Shown here: positions 19,010 to 28,400 of the stretch, in pieces | How the letters are laid out: each line of letters opens with the position of its first letter | How positions within the stretch are numbered: position 1 is the stretch's first letter | Assembly (NCBI RefSeq): GCF_002499975.2 | Contig: NZ_CP052766.1 | Location: 2,170,001-2,234,000, forward strand | DNA length: 64,000 bases | Direction: 5' to 3' | From: Alteromonas pelagimontana | GTDB taxonomy: Bacteria > Pseudomonadota > Gammaproteobacteria > Enterobacterales > Alteromonadaceae | Translations under genes and position numbers: made by a program | The notes under the pieces: model-generated | Told to the model about the DNA's origin: nothing | Databases searched by the model: none | The model's input: the letters and a program-made list of their open reading frames with translations, nothing else

Positions 19010-19810
19010 TCCATTCTAATCCACTTTGGCTTTGCAGGACTGAAATATAACCGACCCACCAGGCATTTATCAAGTTATTTTCTAAAAATAGAAAGGGGTC
19101 TTTATAATAATTGCATGTCTGGGTGCCCTATCTTATTACAATAATTTTGGGTGATGGGTATTAAGTACGAAACTCTCGCCAAATGCCCACCAGTTGCGAC
19201 AATTATTCTATCGAAACGCACCAATGATTAGTTGCAATGGGGTAACGCTATGCTAAACGATAAATTTATTTCTACTATCAGCACCCTTAAAGCCAAATTC
19301 CTTGATTGATGGTCCGCTTCACTGGGTTTGTCAGGGAAAGATCCGTTTGCCATGGCGCACTGTGTCGTTGAAGCGTTAAAGCAGGCTTAGAAAGAGATGC
19401 CGACTTTTTATTGCAGATCGTAGTAAAAGATCTCGATGAGTATTTCGATTTGTCGAATAGGCGTTAAGAAAACTAAAAGGCGTATCGATTATTAGCTCCA
19501 GCTTATCTTTGAGGAAAATAACTTTATCTACACGGCTGCCTTTGAAATGAAGCAAAGTGGCATCTTTTTTACATACACGAGAAGTCGAGAATCACACTAT
19601 GAACGTCTGCACTTTGTCTGAAGCTGCCTGTCAGATGGCATCTAAACCAGCAAATAAAGGTGTCAGATCAGAAATGAGCCACTATACCTTAAATGATATT
19701 GCAGTTTTGATATATAGCCCTGCACTTCATCTGCTCGGTAATTTTGAGCGTAAAACCGATTTTCTTCAATCGAGTTACAGGCCCTTTCCTGACAGCTTTG
19801 TTATGTGACT
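19010..19810. pseudogene. Decayed coding region between two operons
   Basis: About 800 bp without an intact gene. A plus-strand frame starting at ATG 19250 after GGGG reads MLNDKFISTISTLKAKFLD, stop, then LGLSGKDPFAMAHCVVEALKQA, stop, then further interrupted sequence. This suggests a broken gene. A later 83-codon frame (19557-19808) has no support. The original function is not recognisable. Confidence 0.3.
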
Positions 19811-20719
19811 TTAATACAGTAGGTCAGCGTACTTATCTGGAAGAACCGCAAACTCTCCCCAGCCAATATCTTCTATCGACAATCCAATTCCACTTTTTGT
19901 AACTGTACCAAACATAATTACAATTCTGCCTCTGGCATCATCATCAATACCATGGTCTCTTGAAATTTCATCAGTAGCTTTAAGGCAAAAATCAACATAC
20001 TTGCCTCTAGGGTATTCAAACATTGTTTGCCTGATGTTTTGTGGGGTTGGCCCGCAATTCCATGATCGACTTACTTTTGCAAAATAGAACTTTGGAACTT
20101 CATCAGTTTCTTTAACATTTCTTATATCAATCAGAAGGTTTTTAAGTTGAACTGCGTTTTTTCTACCAGGCAGATGAAAATACTTATACAGGTTTTTATT
20201 AAAATTTCGACAAAGTCCTCTTACAGTGGTGATCCGTGAAGGTAAGCTAAAAGTTTCGCCATTGTGCCTACCGATAGGAACTTCTGCTAAGTCTCCATCG
20301 ATGTCTTCAACTGGCTCACCTTGGTATTGCTGCGGATTAACAATTTTAAGTGGTTTTGGCTTCTCTTTCATAAAACCTTTTACCACTACCAGCTCCTCAT
20401 CCTCTATAGCTTTTTGGGCTATTTCTTCAGAGTCGTAACGCTTTCCCGGTGCTTTTTTAACTCTCAAACTACATGTAGATTGGTGTTTTCGACTATGGGC
20501 GTAAAACGCTTTTCTGCCATTGGTATCATAATCTTTCTCCTCCGGAGATCGAAATAATCCCGCACTACATTCAGGACAGAAAATGTGACCTTTCATGTCC
20601 TTCGTGTATTCCGTAGTAGTTACTTCAATACCATCTTTTTTCAAGACTTTTTTATTGCCAGTCTCAAAGTCCCAATCTTCAAGATATAGTGCAAACTTTA
20701 TTTGATTGTTATCTTCCAT
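19811..20719 (-). CDS. Zinc-ribbon protein with CoiA-like N-terminus
   Basis: 302 residues. The N-terminal segment HIFCPECSAGLFRSPEE...GRKAFYAHSRKHQSTCSL has the C-x2-C...H...C pattern seen at the start of CoiA-like competence/nuclease proteins. The remaining 200 residues (for example RSWNCGPTPQNIRQTMFEYP) are not recognised and I see no PD-(D/E)XK motif. It follows the relaxase-like gene by 3 bp, so it probably belongs to the same mobilisation operon. A DNA-related role is inferred. Confidence 0.5.
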   Translation of the reverse strand: MEDNNQIKFALYLEDWDFETGNKKVLKKDGIEVTTTEYTKDMKGHIFCPECSAGLFRSPEEKDYDTNGRKAFYAHSRKHQSTCSLRVKKAPGKRYDSEEIAQKAIEDEELVVVKGFMKEKPKPLKIVNPQQYQGEPVEDIDGDLAEVPIGRHNGETFSLPSRITTVRGLCRNFNKNLYKYFHLPGRKNAVQLKNLLIDIRNVKETDEVPKFYFAKVSRSWNCGPTPQNIRQTMFEYPRGKYVDFCLKATDEISRDHGIDDDARGRIVIMFGTVTKSGIGLSIEDIGWGEFAVLPDKYADLLY

Positions 20720-20722
20720 AAA

Positions 20723-21784
20723 TTATTTCCGTCTTCGCTGCAAACTTTGGCCTAGGTTATCTTCTGTTCGACTGACCTTGTTTACAATATCTTTCAATGC
20801 AATTTCTGATTCAGTAATGATTGCTTGGCTAACTTCTCGCTTAAGAATTTTCAGCTCAATAACCTGACTCTTAACCCACTGTGCTCTGTTTTTGAGATTC
20901 AAAATAGTCTTTTCCAATCTTTCTATTTCAGATTGCTTTTCATCGATACCGACTGACAGTTCCTCATTTTGGGTTTGTATGTGATTAGTCTGGCGGATTG
21001 CCTGTGTAAGTTTCCTCTTAACGAAGGCTTCTTTCTCAAGGTGTTTTCTGTTGTAAATGTTTCTTGTCTGGCCTCTTTTGAAGCCCCAGTTCTTAAAAAT
21101 CGAGAATGCAATATCCTGTATTTTTTCAAAATTAGGATTGAGTCGGTTAGTTTTTCCATTGCCATCTTTACCTTTCTTATAGAGATGACGCAAAGGCGCA
21201 TACATTTTCTTGGTAGAAAAGGAAAAATTTAAAAATTGAACATGTGCATGGATATTGCGGATAAAGGAACCTTTCTTTGTTTCGATTTCACTTTGAGTAT
21301 TTTTCTTATCCGAGCTTGCGCAGTCACCAATACTTGGCATTTCGTTCTCGAACCTACCCTCATCAAGATGGATATCGAATCCTAAAGGTTCGAAATGGAA
21401 TGCTTTCTTTATTGCTAGTGCGTACATCTTGAGCTTTTCAATAAAAGCTTCAAGCACCCGTTTAGCAGTGTATTTCCGTTCCAGCTTCGAGTACTGGCTT
21501 TCGCTAAGTGATACAACATGTTCGAACAATACATTGCTATCACAGCGAATCTTTTTTCCGGTAACCTGTTTGTGCCGTAACATCATCACTTCAAGAGCTT
21601 CCGTGCAGGACGAAGCACCATGAAAGTAAAAGCCTTTATTGAATTTACTGAATTCGGAATAGACGTTTTGTGAGGAAGTGAAGCCGTTTCTTTTTGAGTG
21701 AGAATGGTCAAGAACTGCATCGGCATTAGGCTTTTTAAAATACCTGCAGTGAACTGAAACGGATGGGCGCGTACTGTTGCTCAT
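20723..21784 (-). CDS. Relaxase-like (HUH/Mob) protein
   Basis: 353 residues. The middle has two blocks resembling the metal-binding part of Mob-type relaxases: LGFDIHLDEGR and, after a spacer, RNIHAHVQFLNFSF (H-x-H arrangement). The C-terminal third is a long coiled coil (about 255-345). A candidate tyrosine near the N-terminus (CRYF) cannot be assigned with certainty. It overlaps the upstream 123-aa gene by 4 bp. It would nick DNA at an origin of transfer, letting the island be mobilised by another element's machinery. Confidence 0.5.
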   Translation of the reverse strand: MSNSTRPSVSVHCRYFKKPNADAVLDHSHSKRNGFTSSQNVYSEFSKFNKGFYFHGASSCTEALEVMMLRHKQVTGKKIRCDSNVLFEHVVSLSESQYSKLERKYTAKRVLEAFIEKLKMYALAIKKAFHFEPLGFDIHLDEGRFENEMPSIGDCASSDKKNTQSEIETKKGSFIRNIHAHVQFLNFSFSTKKMYAPLRHLYKKGKDGNGKTNRLNPNFEKIQDIAFSIFKNWGFKRGQTRNIYNRKHLEKEAFVKRKLTQAIRQTNHIQTQNEELSVGIDEKQSEIERLEKTILNLKNRAQWVKSQVIELKILKREVSQAIITESEIALKDIVNKVSRTEDNLGQSLQRRRK

Positions 21785-22152
21785 TTTAATAGCTCCAGTT
21801 CATCGGCCGAAAGATAATAGCTATATTCAACTTTTACCAAAGGCTTTGCATGTTGACGCTTTAACTGTTCAACAAGCTTCTCAACCGCCAATACCTGTTT
21901 TTCATCACCAACATAAAATTTGTTCAAAGCGTCATGTCTGTAATCACGGTCATGCCAGATTATGCTTTTTTGTAATTCAGATGTGTCATGAGTATCAGAA
22001 AGAATAACGAACAGAGCTGTAACGTGGAATACAATCTTCGGGTCATCTATCTCACAATGGTTGTTGCAAAAATATTTGATAAATCCCCGAAGCCATCTTC
22101 TGTGCAGCCTCTTTGATATAAGGACACTAAGTGGCGCTGTAGAGTGAAACAT
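21781..22152 (-). CDS. Hypothetical protein coupled to relaxase-like gene
   Basis: 123 residues, not recognised. It is basic at the N-terminus (LISKRLHRRWLRGFIKYF) with a helical C-terminus. TGAGG lies eight bases before the ATG, and its TGA overlaps the next start (ATGA). The position is that of a relaxosome accessory factor, which is inference only. Confidence 0.45.
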   Translation of the reverse strand: MFHSTAPLSVLISKRLHRRWLRGFIKYFCNNHCEIDDPKIVFHVTALFVILSDTHDTSELQKSIIWHDRDYRHDALNKFYVGDEKQVLAVEKLVEQLKRQHAKPLVKVEYSYYLSADELELLK

Positions 22153-22257
22153 ACCGATAACCTCAATAAACCAATATACTTGATAGTAGCGAGTTTTGAG
22201 GCAAGAAGTTCCGGCAACCCGAAAATTTTTATATTTTCAATGATTGCCGTCCCCAAC

Positions 22258-24033
22258 TTAGTATTTACAACTCTCTGGTCTGTTCTCTTCTCTCGCACCG
22301 GCAATATTCATTTCAACTATTTGGTCTGAGCATCCTGCTGTATCGCATAGACGTACTCCATAATCTTTTGTTTCTATATCTACATTAAGAAGATAAGTCT
22401 CGCCATATTCCGATGTGGTTACGACTTGCAGGCTTTTATCTTCCCAACCAGTGCCTGAATCAACACTTACAAGCTCGTAATAGCCATTATTATTATCTGC
22501 GCCACCTAAAAATGTTGCTTTGTACAGTTGGCAAATTGGAATGCTTGCACCGAAGTTGTCAATGAACCAGCTTTGTTCACAAGTGTCTGTATCGCTAAGA
22601 GCAAAACTGATAGTGTTCATCTCTCCTTTCATCACAGCATCTGCAAAAGCGATAGCTGCCATTACATCGGGTACACCAGTGCCACATCTGCTTCCGTCAC
22701 AAGAAGAGCCTAAAACCTCACCTCTGGCTGTTGCTTTTAGCGCCTGCTTAATAAGCTCTGGACTTGCCCCAGTCATTGATTTAATTGCGGTCGCAAGACC
22801 TGCTACGAGAGGTGAAGAGAATGAAGTTCCGTCCCAGAAACAGGCAAACTGAGAGTCGCCTTCTTCACATGGTGCTGCAATCCAGTCTCCTGCAGTAACA
22901 AGGTCTAGACCATCACCATAGTTAGAGAACCACTCAAGTTCACCATCTTTATCCACAGAACCAACAGAAATTACACCCTCACAGTTGGCTGGTGCAGAGT
23001 GTGTCGCAGGCATCGTTTCGTTTCCTGATGACGCTACTATTACCCAGCCTGCTGATATTGCCCGCGAGATGGGCTCCTGTACATATTCTGGGCAACCGTC
23101 TTCCGCCAAAGCTCCAATGCTCAAATTGATAACGCCTGGGTTACCTGAATAAGGTTCGATTCCAGCAAACTGTTTACCCAGCAGGTATTCTATGTTGTTT
23201 ACGGCGTCTGACATGAATCCTATTCCGCAGGTCATAACACGTCCCGCATACAGATTCACATTGTTAGTAATCCCCGCTCCAGCCATATTATTGTTCATTT
23301 GCGCAGCGACTGTTCCCGCTACACCAACCCCATGACCATTGCAAATTCCCTGTTCAAGCGAAAGAGGGTTGGGACGGAAATCCGCATGAGGCTCCTGACG
23401 GTCACCATCTTTTTCCAGCGCAGTCGTTGAAAAACTTGCACCCCCAGTGAAAATCACATCTTTGTTGTCGAAGAATGAAGAGTCCATAATCCAGACGTCT
23501 ACCTTTTCGCCATCATTAAAATAGTTGCTTCCTTCCCAAGCTTCAATAACATTCATGCCTAGCTTACTTTCATTGCTGCTGCCAAGGTAGAATTCCTGCC
23601 TGATAAAGTCGTTATCGTTAACGGCTGGTGTCCCTTTCTGGTGGATTTCCAAATCGGCTTCGACTAAGCCAAAATGCCCGTCCTCAGTCAGTGCTTTCGC
23701 TACTTCTCTGGCATCGTAACCCAAGCCATCAAGAGTGATAATTTCCATCCCTGAAGATCTGTGTACAGATTTGGCCGTTACTACATCGTTAGCAACTGAC
23801 TTCTTTGTATTGGAGTCAATTGTATAGTTGCCTATGCACCAACTGCTTTTGCCATCAGGTGTGGGAACACAGCCTGACATTGAAGGAGTCGCTTTCTGTG
23901 TCGCGACTTCTGACTTCACAGTGTTCGCTTTAGGCGTGATCACCAAACGAACTTCTTCACCAGCATCTACGGAGAAAGTCACTGCTGAGATTACGCTCAC
24001 AAATACCGAAGTTAAAACTGATTTCATTTTCAT
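22258..24033 (-). CDS. Secreted subtilisin-family (S8) serine protease
   Basis: 591 residues with a signal peptide (residues 1-24, cut near VDAG). A pro-region extends to about residue 150. The catalytic domain has the triad Asp184 (VWIMDSSF), His234 (NGHGVGVAG) and Ser404 (GTSFSSPLVAG), and the oxyanion Asn338 (VASSGNET). About 130 cysteine-containing residues follow (DTCEQSWF, PICQLYK, LCDTAGCSD). It is probably exported and self-processed. A ribosome site AAGGAAA precedes the ATG, and the lipoprotein gene ends 10 bp upstream, so the two are co-transcribed. An extracellular protease is unusual island cargo. Confidence 0.9.
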   Translation of the reverse strand: MKMKSVLTSVFVSVISAVTFSVDAGEEVRLVITPKANTVKSEVATQKATPSMSGCVPTPDGKSSWCIGNYTIDSNTKKSVANDVVTAKSVHRSSGMEIITLDGLGYDAREVAKALTEDGHFGLVEADLEIHQKGTPAVNDNDFIRQEFYLGSSNESKLGMNVIEAWEGSNYFNDGEKVDVWIMDSSFFDNKDVIFTGGASFSTTALEKDGDRQEPHADFRPNPLSLEQGICNGHGVGVAGTVAAQMNNNMAGAGITNNVNLYAGRVMTCGIGFMSDAVNNIEYLLGKQFAGIEPYSGNPGVINLSIGALAEDGCPEYVQEPISRAISAGWVIVASSGNETMPATHSAPANCEGVISVGSVDKDGELEWFSNYGDGLDLVTAGDWIAAPCEEGDSQFACFWDGTSFSSPLVAGLATAIKSMTGASPELIKQALKATARGEVLGSSCDGSRCGTGVPDVMAAIAFADAVMKGEMNTISFALSDTDTCEQSWFIDNFGASIPICQLYKATFLGGADNNNGYYELVSVDSGTGWEDKSLQVVTTSEYGETYLLNVDIETKDYGVRLCDTAGCSDQIVEMNIAGAREENRPESCKY

Positions 24034-24043
24034 GTTGATTTCC

Positions 24044-25039
24044 TTACTCTGCTGCCTGGCATGATGCGCTGCTCTGAGTCAGTTGCGCCATAAATTGATA
24101 TTCATTGTTGAAAGTCCAAACCCACTCCGTTGAGTAAGCCCCCATCTGCGCATTACCTATAAACTGTGATAGAAGTAGCCCACTTTCTTTATCCAAACTA
24201 ACTACCCCTAATGGGAGTTCAGGCACCGTGCCTGATGCCAGTGATACCAACTCTTCTAATACTGAATTCACAGGAATAACGAAATCACCTGAAAGCGCCA
24301 GAATGTCATCTGTCTTAGCTCTTACCTCAGTTTCGGTGATAGTGCTGTCGAGATAACTGTTAACTACCTCACTGCGAGCATTGCTGAAGTTGATCAAATC
24401 TGCGCGAGTGGTCAGATTCAAATTCACAGGAAATACCGGGATATTTGCAGTAGGCACTCCTTTCATCTTCAGAATCTTCTTAAGACGCTTGAATAATTCG
24501 CGTTCCGACTCAAGGTTTATAAAGGTCCCTGCTCCCCAGGCAGCAATTTCATAATTAGCCAACGCCTTTTCACCAGAACTGTTGACCAAGCTTGTGCCAA
24601 TTGTGTAAGAGTCGGTTTGCCCTGCGCTGTCGGTAAAAGTAACAACGATTTCATCGCTACCGTCGTTTTCCAACTCTGGTACAGCGATATTAATCATCGC
24701 GCCGTTCGCACTAATGTCGCTGATTGAAACCGATAAGGCGGATGGCAATGATTCTTCAACGGTGGCGGATACGTCACCATTCGCACCTGTAAATGAGACA
24801 GAAAGATCAGTAGACGTATTTTCAGAAAGTGAAATCGCCGTATTCTGCGTTGTTAATTTAAAGGCCGTTGGCTGTGGGGTGCCTACGTTGGTTCCGTCAT
24901 CGTCTGGGGTTTGTGGGACATCTGAATTACTGCTACCGCCTCCGCCACATGCGGTAAGTAACATTGCTGACATCAACGTTAATGAAGCAACCCTGAAAAT
25001 TTTGGAAGGGGCGTATGATAAATTGTGAGAGTCTTTCAT
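24044..25039 (-). CDS. Secreted lipoprotein with cadherin-like domain, partner of subtilase
   Basis: 331 residues. A long signal sequence ends in lipobox LLTACGGGG, and a Gly/Ser/Pro linker follows. Residues 55-150 look like an immunoglobulin/cadherin-type beta domain (TFTDSAGQTDSYTIGTSLV); the rest is helical and unrecognised. CCGGAGA precedes the ATG. As the first gene of a two-gene operon with the subtilase, it may anchor, chaperone or inhibit the protease. It reads away from the palindrome block at 25108-25393. Confidence 0.65.
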   Translation of the reverse strand: MKDSHNLSYAPSKIFRVASLTLMSAMLLTACGGGGSSNSDVPQTPDDDGTNVGTPQPTAFKLTTQNTAISLSENTSTDLSVSFTGANGDVSATVEESLPSALSVSISDISANGAMINIAVPELENDGSDEIVVTFTDSAGQTDSYTIGTSLVNSSGEKALANYEIAAWGAGTFINLESERELFKRLKKILKMKGVPTANIPVFPVNLNLTTRADLINFSNARSEVVNSYLDSTITETEVRAKTDDILALSGDFVIPVNSVLEELVSLASGTVPELPLGVVSLDKESGLLLSQFIGNAQMGAYSTEWVWTFNNEYQFMAQLTQSSASCQAAE

Positions 25040-25107
25040 ATTATCTCCGGTTGAGTGAGACGACAGGCACGATGCCGTGCGTCAATACCGGAGTTATTTT
25101 CCAGATA

Positions 25108-25130
25108 TATCCGCAGCCAGATTGCGGATA
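25108..25130. promoter_or_regulatory. Palindromic operator copy 1
   Basis: Perfect 8-bp inverted repeat TATCCGCA (25108-25115) and TGCGGATA (25123-25130) around 7 bp. It is the copy nearest the lipoprotein start, about 70 bp upstream of it. Confidence 0.65.
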
Positions 25131-25173
25131 CAAAGTTTTCATGAACTTTTTTTGAAAAATTGCGTTTTTTGTT

Positions 25174-25196
25174 TATCCGCAACCTGACTGCGGATG
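25174..25196. promoter_or_regulatory. Palindromic operator copy 2
   Basis: TATCCGCA-N7-TGCGGATG, one mismatch at the outer base. It starts exactly 66 bp after copy 1; the pair forms one duplicated block. Confidence 0.65.
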
Positions 25197-25304
25197 GCTC
25201 AGGCATAAAAGGGTGTCTTACTGCAAGCATGCTTTGAGTCACTCATGACCTCAGCAGCGCATAAAAAACTAAGCCAACGACAATACCGAAGTTTATATCA
25301 TTTT

Positions 25305-25327
25305 TATCCGAAGCTAGATTGCGGATA
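25305..25327. promoter_or_regulatory. Palindromic operator copy 3
   Basis: TATCCGAA-N7-TGCGGATA, one mismatch in the left arm. It starts 197 bp after copy 1, the same offset that separates copies 2 and 4. Confidence 0.65.
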
Positions 25328-25370
25328 CTCAGCTTTCTGAAACTTGAAAAAAATACTGAGTTTTTTTGTC

Positions 25371-25393
25371 TATCCGCAATCAGGGTGCGGATA
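25371..25393. promoter_or_regulatory. Palindromic operator copy 4
   Basis: Perfect TATCCGCA-N7-TGCGGATA, 66 bp after copy 3 and about 50 bp before the ATPase-protease start. ACTGAG (25355-25360) and CTCAGT (25395-25400) extend the symmetry outward. Confidence 0.65.
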
Positions 25394-25444
25394 GCTCAGT
25401 AATATAGGTCGGGTTATATACAGCCAACATACCCGGAGACGCAC

Positions 25445-28400
25445 ATGGCCTTAGCTACAGCAAATAAAACCCAGATCCTCAACGCATACTTCGAAACATT
25501 CAGTACAGACATAAAGCAAAAGATGCTTGATGGTACAAATCAAAATGAAAAGCTTGCACTTTGCCTTGCGCATTATAAAGGCTGGCTGGATCTGAGTGAT
25601 GATTTAACTGATATCGTAGACTGCAAGACGATAGAAGACTCAAAGGCACTATTTGGGCTCATTATGATAAACCTGTACATGCCGGTTACAAATACCGTTC
25701 TTGACGAAATCAGAACGGTTGGAGCGTCAATGGCGAAAGGTTATCAGGATGTGACTTTTGATAACTTTGTTTCTGATACCAGAAGACTCTTTAAAAGAGC
25801 CAACCATCAAAATGGTTTTGCATTTGATAAGTTTGCAATGTTATGTGGCCCCGAAATATTGTTTGGCGAAGACTCTCCGTCTGACTTCAATGTTGTGTGT
25901 CCGTTTTCCGGCGAGATCACCGAATATCCTTTGCACACTCAAAAAGTAAATTCAGAGCGGGCTGTAAAGAGATTGGGCAAGGTAGAAGTTGAAGATCTTT
26001 TTAGTAGCGGTGATAAAGAAGTCAGGGAGTTGCTTGACAATATCTGTTGGATAGAGAAGGCATACTGCTTAGAACAAAAAGTACAAAGACTACCGGCAAC
26101 AGAAGCGATTGGTGAACAACTCTTTGTCGCTGCGGTAGCTGGGAGTGTTGGCTTTATAAAGTATATAGCTTCAGCCATCAGTACACATGCGTTTCAGCTA
26201 GTTTTCCCTACATCCTGTACTGAATTGCGTAAGCGTCTCTTAGAGCAGGTAGAAAAAAGAACCATTGAAACTTACGAAGGTTCTGTCAGGGGCCCAAGCA
26301 TCGATTGGTTTACTCACGCAGAAAGAGGGTGCAGAAGTAAATTAAAGCTTGAGCAGTCAGTCTGGGAGTTTTTACGCTGCTTCCTTGCGCGTAGCGAAGA
26401 TGGGCAGATCATATTTCACGTAGATGAAAATACCACTTTTGATTTGGCTTGCTGGGAGGAGCCTGTTTTATTCGAAGATATTGAGCCAAAGCGATACATT
26501 GAAGAAATGCTGAAGCTGAACAAGCTCGAAGTGAGGAAGCCTCCATTTTCATATGTGAAAGCGGTCAAAAAGCGGCTACATGCTAAAGTTAAAGGTCAAC
26601 ATGGAGCAATAGAAAGTGTAGCCTCTTCGCTATCTAATCTTATTGTTAACGGCGGCGATTGCCACCTGGGTACGTCAGTATTTCTCGGCATGAGCGGTAC
26701 CGGGAAAACGTATCTGGCAGAAGGTATTGCGGAAGCATTTGTAGAAGAGCTTTCTCTCGATTATCAGGTTCAGATACTTAATATGGAGCAGTACAATGAC
26801 GAACGTGATGTGATGAAATTGTTTGGGGCTGGTTCTCAATATAGCGATTCAGCACTGGGTGAATTGACATTATCGGTGATGAAAAATCCAAGAACCCTTT
26901 TTGTTTTTGATGAAATTGAGAAAGCACATCCCAGTGTTATACAAGCGCTACTAACACTGCTCGACAAAGGGCAAGCCAATGACCGAACAGCTATGCGGGC
27001 CATAGATTTTTCGCTTTGTCATTTCGTTATCACAACGAACCTTGGCAGTAAGTTAATTGAGCGTTCGTCTGAAAATAACTTAGATGTCAGAGAGTTGCTT
27101 ACCAACAAGAAAATAAATGGTGGACGCTCGCTGTCTCCTGAAATGGTGAACAGACTGCAGGCCGGTACTATCGCAGTTTTCAAACCTATTAGTGCTGCAA
27201 CAATGCTCTCAATAGCCAAACAAACGTGCATGGTAACAAGAAAAATGGGGTCTGTGGCATGGCCTGAAAATGTTGAAGAACTGGCAGTTGCTACGCTAGG
27301 GGGAAGTGTGTCACCACGTTCACTGGCAACCCAGCTTTCGAAGCTTGAAGGGGACATTACTAATGAACTTGTAGACAAGGTTCCCGAAGGAGAGTTGCGC
27401 CTACTTAATAAAATCCGCTTTTCGAATGAAAGTTTCATGGATTCCCAGGATGTAAACGTACGAATTCTTTCGCCGCGAAAGCAACTCGAAAAGTTATCCG
27501 ACAAAAATATGGACATTCACCGTCAGTTTAATGAGCGTGAATTAGCGGTTGCACTGAAAGGTAATTTTGATGTGCTTTTGGTCGACACTGAAATGTTTTC
27601 CGGAAAGATAAGAGAAAGTATCGCTCTGCTGAAAAAGCATACCTCAAAGGTAATTGTGACCTTGGGCAACATCAATCAACAATCTGACGTTGATGCTCTC
27701 ATTTCTGAAGGCTCGGTTTTTACTCACATCGCATTATCCCGAAATGCATCTTTGGATGATTACAGACAATGTCTGCAAAATATCAAGAGAATTGGTGCGC
27801 TGGCCAAATACACAGAACTTTCAATCGCGCGGAACATGAAACCAACCTACTCCTTCGGCTATCAATTTCTTGAAGATGGCATTGAAGTGAACATGAAATC
27901 ATTCCGTTGCAAGCAGATGGTAAGTACAGAAGATGCTGATCTTCCATTTATCAATTTTGCCGGAAAGCCGAAAGGTTCACTGGATGACGTTATTGGTCAG
28001 GACAGTGAGAAAAGCAAGCTGAGAGTGATAGTAAATGCGATGAATAGTGCAGACGTCAATGGAGATGATTGTATTTCTGTTCCAAAGGGATATCTGTTTA
28101 CAGGCTTACCCGGCACAGGAAAAACTCATATGGCGCGCTGTCTGGCAGCAGAAAGTGATATGTTTTTCTTTAATGTAAACTCAGCAGACCTACTGGTTGG
28201 ATGCGCAGTTTCAAATGTACAAAAATTGTTTGATGTTGCCAATCGATATGCACCATCGATGATTTTCCTTGATGAAATTGATTCGATAGCGAAAAGCAGA
28301 CAATCCGTCGGTCACTCTTCAGCTATTGTAGTCAATGCACTGCTGACTGCTATGGATGGTTTTAAACAGAATTCCGGCAAGGTATTCGTAATGGCTGCCA

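Noticed and set aside
19557..19808. 83-codon plus-strand frame
   Set aside because: Lies in a decayed region, has no ribosome site and no family pattern.
22047..22304. 85-codon minus-strand frame overlapping the 123-aa gene and the subtilase end
   Set aside because: Overlaps two better-supported genes in another frame and has no ribosome site.
25108..25393. Regular palindromes considered as a CRISPR array
   Set aside because: Spacings of 66 and 131 bp, similar rather than unique spacers, only four units and no cas genes.
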